DNA from: DASQPR01 sp035713725
GTDB lineage: Bacteria > Actinomycetota > Actinomycetes > Mycobacteriales > Micromonosporaceae
Reading direction: 5' to 3'
Length of the DNA stretch: 22,086 bases
NCBI GenBank assembly: GCA_035713725.1
Contig: DASTMZ010000211.1
Coordinates: 1 to 22,086 of the forward strand
Made by a program: the position numbers and the translations under genes. Positions 1 to 8,377 of the stretch are shown in pieces. Position 1 is the first letter of the stretch; each line of letters starts with the position of its first letter. The notes beneath the pieces were generated by a model. That model worked only from the letters and a program-made list of their open reading frames with translations. It ran no database searches and was not told where the DNA came from.

Positions 1-2033
1 ACGTACGAGTCGCCCTGGTGCAAGTAGACCGCGCCGGTGTGCACCTGTGCGTGGGCGCCACTCGCGTCGACGGTGCCGAGGAGGCGGCCGGTCGACTCCT
101 CCACGATCGAGATCGGCGGCCCACCGCTGCCGCGCAGGTCGACGTCGGGCCGGCCCTCGCCGGCCCAATAGACGCCGGTCGGACGCCGTCGCAGCAGGCC
201 GGCAGCGACCAGACGCTCGATGCTGACCGAGGCGACATCACCAAACAACGCGATGTCCTCGTCGGTCAGCGGCAGCTCGGCCGCCGCGCAGCACAGGTGG
301 GGTCCGAGCACGTACGGGTTGGACGGATCGAGCACAGTGGCCTCGACCGGCCGCCCGAACAATGCCTCGGGGTGGTGCACGAGGTAGGTGTCGAGCGGGT
401 CGTCGCGTGCCACCAGAACGCACAGCGCGTCCCGGGCGCCACGACCCGCGCGTCCGGCCTGCTGCCAAAGCGACGCCAGCGTGCCCGGATATCCGGCCAG
501 CATCACCGCGTCGACGCCGACCAGGTCGACGCCGAGTTCCAGCGCATTCGTCGAGGCCAGCCCGAGCAGATCGCCAGCGAGCAGCGCCTGCTCCAAGCGG
601 CGGCGGTCCTCACGCAAGTAGCCGGCGCGATATGCGGCCACGCGCGTGGCCAACGCCGGCACCGACTCGTCGAGTGCCCGTCGGGTCATGGTCGCGACGA
701 CTTCGGCGCCCCGACGCGATCGGACGAAGGCCAGCGTCCGGGCGCCGTGCGCAATCGAATCGGCAAGGAGGTCCGCGGTCTGCCGCAGCGTCGACACGCG
801 TACGCGGGACGGGCCTACGACACTGGCGTCGCCACTCCCGCTGTCCGCGTGACGCGCGGTGCCGTCAGTGTCGTCCGTGCCGTCAGTGACGTCAGTGACG
901 TTCGTGTCGTCGAACGTCGCGTCGAACGGACCGACCTGCAGGAACGGCGGATCCCACAAGGCGAACGTGACGCCGCCGCGCGGCGAGCCGTCGTCGGTCA
1001 CCGCGACGACGTCGAGGCCGGTGAGTCGAGAAGCGGTCGCGGCCGGGTCGCCGATCGTGGCGGACGCGAGCACGAACACCGGAGAGGCGCCGTAGCGCGC
1101 GCACACCCGGCGCAGCCGACGGACGACCTGCGATACGTGCGAGCCGAACACGCCGCGGTAGGTGTGGCACTCGTCGATCACCACGTAGCGGAGCCTGCGC
1201 AGGAAGGTCGACCAGTTCGCGTGCCGAGGAAGGATGCCGCGATGCACCATGTCCGGATTGGTGAGGACGAACCGCGAGAACGTTCGCACCCACTCTCGCT
1301 CGTCCCATGGCGTGTCACCGTCGAAGACTGCCGCCCGTACGTCAGGCGGTGCGATCGCCTCGACGGAGCGCAGTTGATCGGCTGCGAGCGCCTTGGTCGG
1401 TGCGATGTAGAGCGCCGTGGCCCGGGGATCGACACTCAGATCCGCCATTACCGGCAGGTGATAGGCGAGCGACTTGCCCGACGCCGTACCCGTGGACACC
1501 ACCACGTGTTGGCCGGCGTGTGCTCGCGAGGCCGCATCCGCCTGGTGCGACCACGGCCGCTTGACGCCTCTGGCTCGGAGCACGTCGCGCAGTTGCGTCG
1601 GAACCCACTCCGGCCACTGGGCGGGCGTCGCACGCCGTGCCTGGACGCGTTCGACGTGCGTGAGGCAGTCGACACCGCGAGTCAGCCGACGGAGCAGCTC
1701 GGCTGGATCGGGCCAGGCCCCGGCGTCCTCCGGAGCCTCGCTCTCCACCTCGTCCGTGTCGTCGTCCGGCTCGTCTACGGCTGCGGCGTCGGGATCGAAG
1801 GCCGAGCCAGTGGCGAGATCGAAGAGCGGATGCATCTGCGCAGCCAACAATGCCGCACCGCGGAGCACGCCGACGCGCCTGGCCCGTCGCTTCGGCCGGC
1901 GAAGTCCGGCGTTGAGGGCAACCGACTGCGCGATCTCCGCGCCGGTCTCCCACAGACCATCCGGCGGATCGTCCATACGGGGCGCCAAATCGTCCGACGG
2001 CGGGTGAGCGGGTTGGTCCACCGGCGGTGCCAT
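1..2033 (-). CDS. DEAD/DEAH-box helicase, MrfA/YprA-like, 3' end beyond window
   Basis: This is a superfamily 2 ATP-dependent helicase read leftward; 677 codons are visible and the C-terminus lies outside the window. Visible motifs are Walker A TGTASGKS (residues 181-188), APTKALAADQ (motif Ia), box II DECH (287-290), SAT (324-326), and motif VI QQAGRAGRG (524-532). The order and the THVERV...WSHQ N-terminal signature match the actinobacterial helicases that end in a DUF1998 zinc-binding domain, related to Bacillus MrfA (mitomycin-lesion repair); that domain would lie off-window. An Asp/Thr-rich insert (about 375-405) separates the two RecA lobes. The start is uncertain. ATG at 2033 has no clear Shine-Dalgarno, ATGs at 1976 and 1835 are alternatives, and relatives begin close to residue 105. 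It diverges from bldG. The family call is firm; the repair role is inferred from the family. Confidence 0.9.
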   Translation of the reverse strand, partial: MAPPVDQPAHPPSDDLAPRMDDPPDGLWETGAEIAQSVALNAGLRRPKRRARRVGVLRGAALLAAQMHPLFDLATGSAFDPDAAAVDEPDDDTDEVESEAPEDAGAWPDPAELLRRLTRGVDCLTHVERVQARRATPAQWPEWVPTQLRDVLRARGVKRPWSHQADAASRAHAGQHVVVSTGTASGKSLAYHLPVMADLSVDPRATALYIAPTKALAADQLRSVEAIAPPDVRAAVFDGDTPWDEREWVRTFSRFVLTNPDMVHRGILPRHANWSTFLRRLRYVVIDECHTYRGVFGSHVSQVVRRLRRVCARYGASPVFVLASATIGDPAATASRLTGLDVVAVTDDGSPRGGVTFALWDPPFLQVGPFDATFDDTNVTDVTDGTDDTDGTARHADSGSGDASVVGPSRVRVSTLRQTADLLADSIAHGARTLAFVRSRRGAEVVATMTRRALDESVPALATRVAAYRAGYLREDRRRLEQALLAGDLLGLASTNALELGVDLVGVDAVMLAGYPGTLASLWQQAGRAGRGARDALCVLVARDDPLDTYLVHHPEALFGRPVEATVLDPSNPYVLGPHLCCAAAELPLTDEDIALFGDVASVSIERLVAAGLLRRRPTGVYWAGEGRPDVDLRGSGGPPISIVEESTGRLLGTVDASGAHAQVHTGAVYLHQGDSY

Positions 2034-2288
2034 GACCGGAGCGCTCGCGGGACCGCCGGCGTCCGGTCGGCGTGCCGCAACGGAGGCGTCGCCGAGGCCC
2101 CGACGGAGCACCGACGCGCGCACCACGGACTGCCCGGCCACGTCTTGCACTGTCTCACCGGTCACCGACACCGTCCAACCGGCGTCCGAGCGGGGCCAGG
2201 CGGCACGGAGCCAGATGTCGTGGCGGCGCGCCCAGTGGTTAGATTCCGGAGTAAGACTCCACCGGGCCACGCCGTCGCAGGAGGTCAC

Positions 2289-2633
2289 ATGGAGCTGTCG
2301 TTGTCCGCCCGCAGCATCGGCGACCGTACGGTGCTCGAGGTCGGCGGCGAGGTAGACGTGTATACCGCGCCGACGCTCCGCGAAAAGATCGTGTCCCTGG
2401 TCGATGGCGGCGCGAGGTTGATCATTGTCGACCTCACCCACGTGGAGTTCCTCGACTCGACCGGCCTCGGCGTGCTCGTTGGTGCCATGAAGCGGCTGCG
2501 GATGGTGGGCGGTGACTTCGCGCTCGTCTGCGACCAAGAGAAGATCCTCAAGATCTTCCGGATCACCGGACTTGATCGGGTGTTCACGCTGCACAGCACG
2601 GTCGAAGCCGCGACGGCCGGCCTGGCCGGCTGA
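2289..2633 (+). CDS. bldG: STAS-domain anti-sigma-factor antagonist (BldG-like)
   Basis: A 114-residue single STAS domain of the SpoIIAA/RsbV family. In its unphosphorylated form such a protein binds an anti-sigma factor and releases the sigma factor. The phospho-acceptor motif DSTGLGVL is intact, with Ser57 as the predicted site. The sequence closely resembles Streptomyces BldG, including the EVDVYTAP and KIFRITGL stretches, and the neighbours (divergent helicase upstream, anti-sigma-like ATPase and hppA downstream) match the Streptomyces bldG locus as I know it. ATG at 2289 is preceded by AGGAGGT (2279-2285), a strong but close ribosome-binding site. The frame stays open far upstream only because it is antisense to the helicase. 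Likely co-transcribed with the next gene, 12 nt downstream. The developmental role is inferred from BldG. Confidence 0.95.
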   Translation: MELSLSARSIGDRTVLEVGGEVDVYTAPTLREKIVSLVDGGARLIIVDLTHVEFLDSTGLGVLVGAMKRLRMVGGDFALVCDQEKILKIFRITGLDRVFTLHSTVEAATAGLAG

Positions 2634-2645
2634 GGCTCGGCGCTG

Positions 2646-3137
2646 ATGGGGACGGTTCGCCTCGCGTTTTCCCCGGCACCGGCACACGTACGCACCGCTC
2701 GCCTGGTCGGTGTCGCGGTGGCCCGACGGGCCGGTGTTGCCGACGCGATCATCGACGAGGTACGGCTGGCGATCGGCGAGGCGTGTTCGCGCGCGGTGGC
2801 GTTGCACCGTCGGCACTCTCTCTCCGATCTCGTTGAGGTCGAGCTGGTGGCCGAGGCACAGTTCACGGTGCGGGTCACCGATCACGCGCCAGTGGACACC
2901 GCCACCATCGGTGCTGAGGGCGACCCAGAGCACACCGACCCATTTGGGCTGCTACTGGACACGTCCGGGTCGAACGGTGGCGCCGCCGACATGACGAACG
3001 TCAGCGATGAGGACGTGGCTGTCGGCGTTTCGCTGACCTTGCTCTCCGGACTTGTCGACGACCTTGCGGTGATTCCGGGCCGTGACGGCGTCGGAACACA
3101 GGTGTGCATGTCCTGGCCCGCCGGACGGTCGCGTTAG
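2646..3137 (+). CDS. Anti-sigma-like HATPase-fold protein, degenerate N-box
   Basis: A 163-residue protein whose N-terminal half looks like the histidine-kinase-type ATPase fold of SpoIIAB/RsbW anti-sigma factors (ARLVGVAVARRAGV, then DEVRLAIGEACSRAV). It is the expected partner of the BldG-like antagonist and matches the gene following bldG in Streptomyces in position. In canonical kinases the N-box reads EACxNAV with Asn coordinating magnesium; here that position is Arg49, and the later DxGxG box is also not recognisable (DHAPVD). Nucleotide binding or serine-kinase activity may therefore be reduced or lost. About residues 90-120 form a variable Asp/Ser-rich insert before a conserved SGLVDDLAV segment. 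Probably translated from the same message as bldG; the hairpin at 3146-3169 follows nine bases after its stop. Function is inferred mainly from context. Confidence 0.85.
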   Translation: MGTVRLAFSPAPAHVRTARLVGVAVARRAGVADAIIDEVRLAIGEACSRAVALHRRHSLSDLVEVELVAEAQFTVRVTDHAPVDTATIGAEGDPEHTDPFGLLLDTSGSNGGAADMTNVSDEDVAVGVSLTLLSGLVDDLAVIPGRDGVGTQVCMSWPAGRSR

Positions 3138-3145
3138 CCCGAAGA

Positions 3146-3169
3146 CCGGCGGGCAGACTCGCCCGCCGG
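3146..3169 (+). terminator. GC hairpin after the bldG operon
   Basis: CCGGCGGGC and GCCCGCCGG form a perfect 9-bp all-G/C stem around the 6-nt loop AGACTC, beginning nine bases after the stop of the anti-sigma-like gene. No U-tract follows, which is usual for actinobacterial terminators. It sits at the operon end and 242 bases before hppA. Confidence 0.6.
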
Positions 3170-3410
3170 ACGGGCGCAATAGGCGGAACACCGGTCACGC
3201 GGTCTGCCTCACTTGGGCACATCCGGCCTGGTGTGACCACTGCCACCGGGTGCGGCTACAGTACGCGGGTCAACTTTCAACGTCCGGTCCCCGACGGCGC
3301 AACGTCATCGGCGAGCGACTGGATGCGGGACTCCATGCGTGGAGACTGTTTCGCCGGCGGCCCGAACGGTCCCGGCCGGCGACGCGTATTTCGGTTACAG
3401 GAGGACACAG

Positions 3411-5852
3411 ATGTCCGGGACGTACGTCGCCGCTGGCGCGCAGTCCCTTACCGGTAGCAATCTGACCTACGTGATCATCGCCGTGGTGATCGCTTTGGTC
3501 GCGTTGGGCTTCGCGGCCGCCCTGGTCCGGGCGGTCCTGGGCACCGGTACGGGTACCAAGAAAATGCAAGAGATTGCCGGTGCGGTGCAGGAGGGCGCGT
3601 CCGCCTACCTGTTCCGCCAGTTCAAGACGCTCAGCGTGTTCGTGGTGGTCGCCGTCGTGCTGCTCTTCCTGCTGCCGGTCGCCGATGGTGGCGGCGTGAG
3701 CGTGAAGATTGGCCGGTCACTGTTCTTCATCGTCGGCGCGCTGTTCAGCTCGTTCATCGGCGGCGCCGGCATGTCGCTTGCCACCCGGGCAAACCTCCGC
3801 GTCGCGGCAGCGGCGAACACCGGCGAGGGCGGTCGCGAGCGAGCGATGCAGATCGCCTTCCGCACCGGCGGCGTCGTCGGCTTCCTCACCGTCGGTCTCG
3901 GCCTGTTCGGGGCCGGACTGGTGGTGCTGATCTACCGCGCCAACGCACCGACCGTGCTGGAAGGCTTCGGCTTCGGTGCCGCGCTGCTCGCCATGTTCAT
4001 GCGGGTCGGCGGCGGCATCTTCACCAAGGCCGCCGACGTCGGTGCGGACCTGGTGGGCAAGGTGGAACAGGGCATCCCGGAAGACGACCCGCGTAACGCG
4101 GCAACGATCGCCGACAACGTCGGGGACAACGTCGGCGACTGCGCCGGCATGGCCGCCGACCTGTTCGAGTCGTACGCCGTCACGCTGGTCGCCGCGCTGA
4201 TCCTCGGCAAGGCCGCGTTCGGCAGCACGTACGGACTGGTCTTCCCGCTGATCGTGCCCGCCATCGGTGTCATCACCGCGATCGTCGGCGTTTTCATCAC
4301 GCGGCTCCGCAAGTCCGACCGATCGGGTCTCACCGCGATCAACCGCGCGTTCTACATCTCCGCGGTGATCTCCGCGGTGCTGGTCGCCATCGCCGCGTCG
4401 CTTTACCTGAAGTCGAGCTGGACCGACCTGCTCGGGCCGAACTACCAGGCCGGCCTTGGCATGGCGCTGGACAAGCAGCCGCCGGTGAACCCGATCGCGT
4501 TCGCGATCATTGCGGTGATCATCGGCATCGTGCTCGCCGGCATCATCCAGGCGCTGACCGGATACTTCACCGAGACGAGCCGCCGTCCGGTGCGCGACAT
4601 CGGCAAGAGCTCGCTGACCGGTCCGGCGACGGTGATCCTCGCCGGGGTCTCGGTCGGGTACGAGTCGGCCGTCTATTCGGCGCTCGTCATCGGCGCCGGG
4701 GTATTCGGGGCGTACCTGCTCGGCGGCGGTTCGATTCTGCTGTCGCTCTTCGCCGTCGCGCTCGCCGGGACGGGCCTGTTGACCACGGTCGGCGTGATCG
4801 TCGCGATGGACACGTTCGGTCCGATCTCCGACAACGCACAGGGCATCGCCGAGATGTCCGGCGACATCGACGAGAACGGCGCGCGCGTGCTGACCGACTT
4901 GGACGCGGTCGGCAACACCACGAAGGCGATCACCAAGGGCATCGCGATCGCGACGGCGGTGCTAGCCGCGACCGCGCTCTTCGGGTCGTACACGGACACG
5001 GTGAAGACCGCGCTGGCCAACGGATCCGGCGGTGCCGCCGCAACGCTTCAGGATGTCCTGAACGGCATCCTGAACGTGTCGAACCCGAACAACCTGGTCG
5101 GTCTGCTCGTCGGCGCGTCGGTGGTGTTCTTGTTCTCTGGCCTCGCGATCAACGCGGTGTCCCGGTCGGCCGGTGCGGTGGTGTTCGAGGTGCGCCGTCA
5201 GTTCCGGGAGTTCCCCGGCATCATGGACGGCACCCAGCGACCCGAATACGGCAAGGTCGTGGACATCTGCACGCGGGACGCGCAGCGTGAGCTGGTCACC
5301 CCGGGTCTGCTCGCGGTGTTGGCGCCCATCGCGGTCGGCTTCGGCCTCGGCGTCGGTCCGCTCGCGGCATACCTGGCCGGTGCGATCGGCACCGGCACGC
5401 TGATGGCGATCTTCCTCGCGAACTCCGGCGGTTCATGGGACAACGCGAAGAAGATGGTCGAGGACGGGCTCTACGGCGGCAAGGGTTCGGAAGCGCACGC
5501 CGCGACGGTCATCGGCGACACGGTCGGTGACCCGTTCAAGGACACCGCCGGCCCGGCGATCAACCCGCTGATCAAGGTCATGAACCTGGTCTCGCTGCTG
5601 ATCGCCCCGGCGGTCGTGATGTGGAGCTCGCGCGGCAGCCACCCGAACACCGCGCTGCGGATCATCATTGCGCTCGTCGCGGTGGCGATCATCGCGGCGG
5701 CGATCACGGTGGCAAAGCGCAAGCCGGTGGCGATGGCCGACAGTGCCGCTGGCAGCGATGCTGGCCCGGACGCGGAGATCACCGACGGCAAGAGCGGTGG
5801 CACGTCCACCGGCGACTCCACTGGTACGACGGACCGCAAGGCGCACGTCTAG
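3411..5852 (+). CDS. hppA: Membrane-bound proton-translocating pyrophosphatase, K+-independent type
   Basis: An 813-residue integral membrane pyrophosphatase that couples hydrolysis of pyrophosphate to proton export, with many hydrophobic helices. The substrate-binding signature DVGADLVGKVE begins at Asp209 and continues into DDPRNAATIADNVGDNVGD. A second Asp-rich catalytic region is FGPISDNAQGIAEMSG, and a third is GDTVGDPFKDTAGPA near the C-terminus. The diagnostic GNTTKAITKG has Lys505 where K+-dependent enzymes carry Ala, so this should be a K+-independent H+ pump. The ATG at 3411 is chosen because AGGAGG (3399-3404) lies six bases upstream and the first membrane helix starts soon after; the 24 extra in-frame codons from 3339 have no such site. 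A hydrophilic Ser/Thr/Asp tail of about 45 residues follows the last helix. It follows the bldG pair as in Streptomyces and ends at a strong hairpin. Confidence 0.97.
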   Translation: MSGTYVAAGAQSLTGSNLTYVIIAVVIALVALGFAAALVRAVLGTGTGTKKMQEIAGAVQEGASAYLFRQFKTLSVFVVVAVVLLFLLPVADGGGVSVKIGRSLFFIVGALFSSFIGGAGMSLATRANLRVAAAANTGEGGRERAMQIAFRTGGVVGFLTVGLGLFGAGLVVLIYRANAPTVLEGFGFGAALLAMFMRVGGGIFTKAADVGADLVGKVEQGIPEDDPRNAATIADNVGDNVGDCAGMAADLFESYAVTLVAALILGKAAFGSTYGLVFPLIVPAIGVITAIVGVFITRLRKSDRSGLTAINRAFYISAVISAVLVAIAASLYLKSSWTDLLGPNYQAGLGMALDKQPPVNPIAFAIIAVIIGIVLAGIIQALTGYFTETSRRPVRDIGKSSLTGPATVILAGVSVGYESAVYSALVIGAGVFGAYLLGGGSILLSLFAVALAGTGLLTTVGVIVAMDTFGPISDNAQGIAEMSGDIDENGARVLTDLDAVGNTTKAITKGIAIATAVLAATALFGSYTDTVKTALANGSGGAAATLQDVLNGILNVSNPNNLVGLLVGASVVFLFSGLAINAVSRSAGAVVFEVRRQFREFPGIMDGTQRPEYGKVVDICTRDAQRELVTPGLLAVLAPIAVGFGLGVGPLAAYLAGAIGTGTLMAIFLANSGGSWDNAKKMVEDGLYGGKGSEAHAATVIGDTVGDPFKDTAGPAINPLIKVMNLVSLLIAPAVVMWSSRGSHPNTALRIIIALVAVAIIAAAITVAKRKPVAMADSAAGSDAGPDAEITDGKSGGTSTGDSTGTTDRKAHV

Positions 5853-5871
5853 CGCAGCGCCAAGCGACCGG

Positions 5872-5904
5872 GGGCCCGGCCACCACGACGCGGTGGCCGG
5901 GCCC
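5872..5904. terminator. Bidirectional hairpin between hppA and the hydrolase
   Basis: GGGCCCGGCCACC and GGTGGCCGGGCCC form a perfect 13-bp stem with a 7-nt loop. It lies 20 bases after the hppA stop and 18 bases beyond the stop of the leftward hydrolase gene, so it can serve both convergent transcripts. Confidence 0.85.
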
Positions 5905-5921
5905 GGCGTGTATGGCTCCTC

Positions 5922-6392
5922 TTAATCGAGCGGCCAGCGGATCGCGTCGAGGAACGCTTCCATGGCTGTGATCACTCGACCGAGCGCCACGATCGTGTCG
6001 ACCAGCGGGCCGGGTACGACCAGTCCATGGTCCGCGTCAACCTCGAGGACGTACCGCGACGTTCGTCGCGCCGCGATGCCGTCCCAGCACGGGTCGCTCG
6101 TGCCGCCGACCAAGAGGAACGGGGCAGTCGCGCGACCCAGCGCGGTGGCCACCCGGGGCTCGGTGAGCAATGGTGTGAGCCAGACGGCGGGCAGCGCCCG
6201 ATCGGCGGCCAGTGCAGCCGCGCTCGTGCCGAATGACTTGCCGATCAGCAGCGGGCGACCGCCGAGCGCGTCGACGACCGGCGCAATCTCGTCGCATACC
6301 GCGCGCTCGACTGAAGGATCGAGCGGCCACGGCGGCGTCAGGGACCACGAATGCCGGTGAACGGTCGCGCCGCGCCGTGCTGGGACGGCCAC
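5922..6392 (-). CDS. Small alpha/beta-hydrolase fold protein
   Basis: A 156-residue predicted soluble hydrolase. A nucleophile elbow GKSFGT places the catalytic serine at Ser53, the acid is probably Asp100 in GGTSDPCWD, and the histidine is His122 in DADHGL, giving a complete triad in the usual order. Substrate is unknown; similar short proteins are common in actinobacteria and are annotated only as alpha/beta hydrolases. The open frame extends upstream to 6743, but that part is antisense-like and overlaps the preceding gene. I therefore take GTG at 6392, 16 bases after the preceding stop, which leaves only a short lead before HSWSLTPPWPL, the first conserved-looking stretch. Ribosome-binding site is weak (GGCGG). 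It is probably cotranscribed with the upstream membrane-protein gene and ends against the shared terminator with hppA. Confidence 0.8.
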   Translation of the reverse strand: MAVPARRGATVHRHSWSLTPPWPLDPSVERAVCDEIAPVVDALGGRPLLIGKSFGTSAAALAADRALPAVWLTPLLTEPRVATALGRATAPFLLVGGTSDPCWDGIAARRTSRYVLEVDADHGLVVPGPLVDTIVALGRVITAMEAFLDAIRWPLD

Positions 6393-6408
6393 ACCGCCGA
6401 CCGTACTG

Positions 6409-7509
6409 TCAGCCGTCGAGGTAGTGCGTACGGTCGGCGCTGTGCCGGCCGAAGCGCGCATGCGGAGTCGCGTTCGGCGGGCCGTACTGTTCCGGAACCG
6501 GGCTGTACGGTTCGGTCGGCGGCGCGTACGGATCAGCTGGCCCGTACGACTCCGGCGGTCCACCGTACGGCGGCGGTCCCGGCGGCAGCGGCTGTGTCGG
6601 GTACGCCGCGATCGCCGGGTACACACCGCCGCCGCGCTGCAACGTGGTGCCGTCGTCCGGCCAGTCCGCGTCGTTCGTGTCTGGACCTCGGCGCCACAAC
6701 AGCATGCCGATGGCACCGATGCCACCGAGCAGCAGCAGCCCACCCACGATGTACGCGACCCAGACCAGCGACGAGCCGCCGCTGCTGCTAGCGGCGTTCT
6801 GCGGGGTCACCGGCGGGCCGCCCGGACCGGTGTCGATGGCCCCCGCGCTCTGCGGTGCGCTCGGCGGCGCGGACGCGACGGTTGGGGTTGGCGTGGGAGT
6901 GGGCTTGGGCTTCGGCGGCACGATGGTGCCGACCGTGAACGAGGCGCTGGTGTGCGCTAGTTCGTTCGTGTCGGTGAACCTGCCGCCGCTGAAGCGACCG
7001 GTGACCGTCGCGCCGAGCTGCACGCGCGCGGGCTGCTCCTTGTTGCCGAAGGACAGCTGGTATTGCAGCGTGGTGGATCCGTTCGGCGGCAGGTCCTGAT
7101 CAAGGCGGAAGCGGCTATCGGTCGCGGTGATCTGGCCGTTGCGGCGTCCGACGCTCATGCCGCGGAACTGGCCGTTGGAACTCATGCGCTTCATGGTGAT
7201 CTGATCGGGGTCGAGATTGCTGCCGGTGAACGCAAACGTCACGGTCAGCGACGCGATCGACTGCTGGCCGGTGTTGGTGAACACCAGATTGAACTGTGTC
7301 GGGTTTCCGCCAATCACGAAACGGCTCGGCAGGTTGTGGAGAGACGCCTGGCAGCAGTCGGCGAGCGCCATCAGCGGAGCGGCCGCCGCCGGTGCGACAG
7401 CGGACTTCGTCACAGGCGCTCGGGCGGCAGCCGCGGCGGCCGCCGGGATCACGACGCCCAGACCTATCGCGACCGCGCACGCGGTGCGAACGATCGCTCG
7501 ACGTGACAT
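6409..7509 (-). CDS. Secreted, membrane-anchored protein with Pro/Thr linker and Pro-Tyr tail
   Basis: A 366-residue protein I cannot assign to a named function. In order it shows a signal peptide (about 1-30, Arg-Arg start then a hydrophobic core and Ala-rich cleavage region), a beta-rich extracellular domain (about 45-195) resembling Ig-like/CARDB-type domains (FNLVFTNTGQQSIASLTVTF), a PKPTPTPTPT linker (about 199-245), one membrane helix (about 247-272), then a charged stop-transfer (WRRG) and a cytoplasmic tail rich in Pro, Tyr and Gly (about 298-345). The topology therefore places the folded domain outside. The ATG at 7509 has a good upstream GAGAGGAAA ribosome-binding site. First gene of a likely two-gene leftward operon with the hydrolase. 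A pair of adjacent cysteines lies at 52-53, just after the signal peptide. Possible roles are cell-envelope adhesion or scaffolding; this is inference only. Confidence 0.85.
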   Translation of the reverse strand: MSRRAIVRTACAVAIGLGVVIPAAAAAAARAPVTKSAVAPAAAAPLMALADCCQASLHNLPSRFVIGGNPTQFNLVFTNTGQQSIASLTVTFAFTGSNLDPDQITMKRMSSNGQFRGMSVGRRNGQITATDSRFRLDQDLPPNGSTTLQYQLSFGNKEQPARVQLGATVTGRFSGGRFTDTNELAHTSASFTVGTIVPPKPKPTPTPTPTVASAPPSAPQSAGAIDTGPGGPPVTPQNAASSSGGSSLVWVAYIVGGLLLLGGIGAIGMLLWRRGPDTNDADWPDDGTTLQRGGGVYPAIAAYPTQPLPPGPPPYGGPPESYGPADPYAPPTEPYSPVPEQYGPPNATPHARFGRHSADRTHYLDG

Positions 7510-7795
7510 GTGGTTTCCTCTCGGTACGTCGCGCCGGCATGTGGTCCGCCGCGCGCATTGCGTCGTGACCCAGCGTCGACCAAAGTCGCACCGACGCTAC
7601 GTCGGGGCGCACGGGCGAGGCAAGCTCACCAAGTGCCACGCACCTGCGGGTGAACCGACTTTCACCGGGATAAACGGCTAATGACTCATGTCGGACACGC
7701 GTGGTACGCCGACACAGCCGCCCCGGCGCAGCTTGGCGTGACATCGACGGCCGCCGCCGTACAGTGACCGGCATGCGTCGCGCACGGATCGCCGC
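7510..7795. promoter_or_regulatory. Divergent intergenic region with two dyads
   Basis: These 286 bases separate divergent genes and must carry both promoters, although I see no convincing -10/-35 pair. Two dyads are clear: CCGACG-cta-CGTCGG at 7591-7605 and GGTGAA-ccgact-TTCACC at 7649-7666. Either could be an operator. Confidence 0.35.
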
Positions 7796-8377
7796 ATGCC
7801 GCTGACTCGCCAACTCTCGCTATTCGGGGTCGAGGCGACCGCGCCAGGCGCCGAGGATCTCGACGGCCTGCTCGCCGGGCCCGGGCAGGTCGTGCGGATG
7901 GGCGGCACGGCCCGGGTGAGCGTTGTGGTCGACGACACGTGGCGCGCCGCCGCGCTCACCGTGGAGATGCGGGTACGAGGATTCGCCGCCACGTGTGTGG
8001 CGACAGTGGACGAACGGCTGAGCGTACGCACGCCGTACAGCACCACGCTCGCCCCGCTCGCGCTGGCCTGGCTGCGCGGCGCGCTCAAGTTCCCACCGGG
8101 CGGGTATGCACTCGACGGCCGTCGGCTGCGCCTGTGGATGGTGGCCGCCGGCCAGCGCGACAACCTGGACGTGGTGCTGCGGCTCGGCCGCTGCGAGGAC
8201 ACCGTCGAGGTCACCATGCAGCGCGCGCTCGGGTCGATCGGGCTGCCTGCTGAGATCCTGACCGGCAACGCACGCTCCGGCCCGGCACTGCGCGTGTCCG
8301 GTCGACGGCGGCTCACGCGGCTTGCGGAGATCGTCGGTGACCCGCCATCATCGGCACCGTCGGGCAGCTGGCCATGA
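7796..8377 (+). CDS. Conserved hypothetical protein upstream of topA
   Basis: A 193-residue protein without a recognised domain. It begins with RQLSLFGVEA, a start I associate with uncharacterised actinobacterial proteins found near topA. It is soluble: no signal peptide or membrane helix is visible. The middle (about 35-160) alternates hydrophobic strands and basic residues (RVSVVVDDTWRAAALTVEM, LRLWMVAAGQRDNLDVVLRLG), suggesting an alpha/beta or beta-rich fold. The last 30 residues are basic and then Pro/Ser-rich. ATG at 7796 is chosen because it directly precedes the conserved start; no strong ribosome-binding site is seen. It is 299 bases from topA and may be transcribed separately. Codon bias is normal for the window, so the gene is probably real; its function is unknown. 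Confidence 0.8.
   Translation: MPLTRQLSLFGVEATAPGAEDLDGLLAGPGQVVRMGGTARVSVVVDDTWRAAALTVEMRVRGFAATCVATVDERLSVRTPYSTTLAPLALAWLRGALKFPPGGYALDGRRLRLWMVAAGQRDNLDVVLRLGRCEDTVEVTMQRALGSIGLPAEILTGNARSGPALRVSGRRRLTRLAEIVGDPPSSAPSGSWP

Noticed and set aside
18..2288. Very long rightward open frame ahead of bldG
   Set aside because: It is antisense to the helicase, whose leftward frame contains every SF2 motif. Only the last 114 codons (the STAS domain) are a real protein.
3232..3262. Possible hppA promoter (TGTGAC ... TACAGT)
   Set aside because: The 19-nt spacing and poor -35 make it too weak to annotate, although TACAGT at 3257-3262 is a plausible -10.
3339..3410. 24-codon N-terminal extension of hppA
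   Set aside because: AGGAGG six bases before ATG 3411 decides the start.
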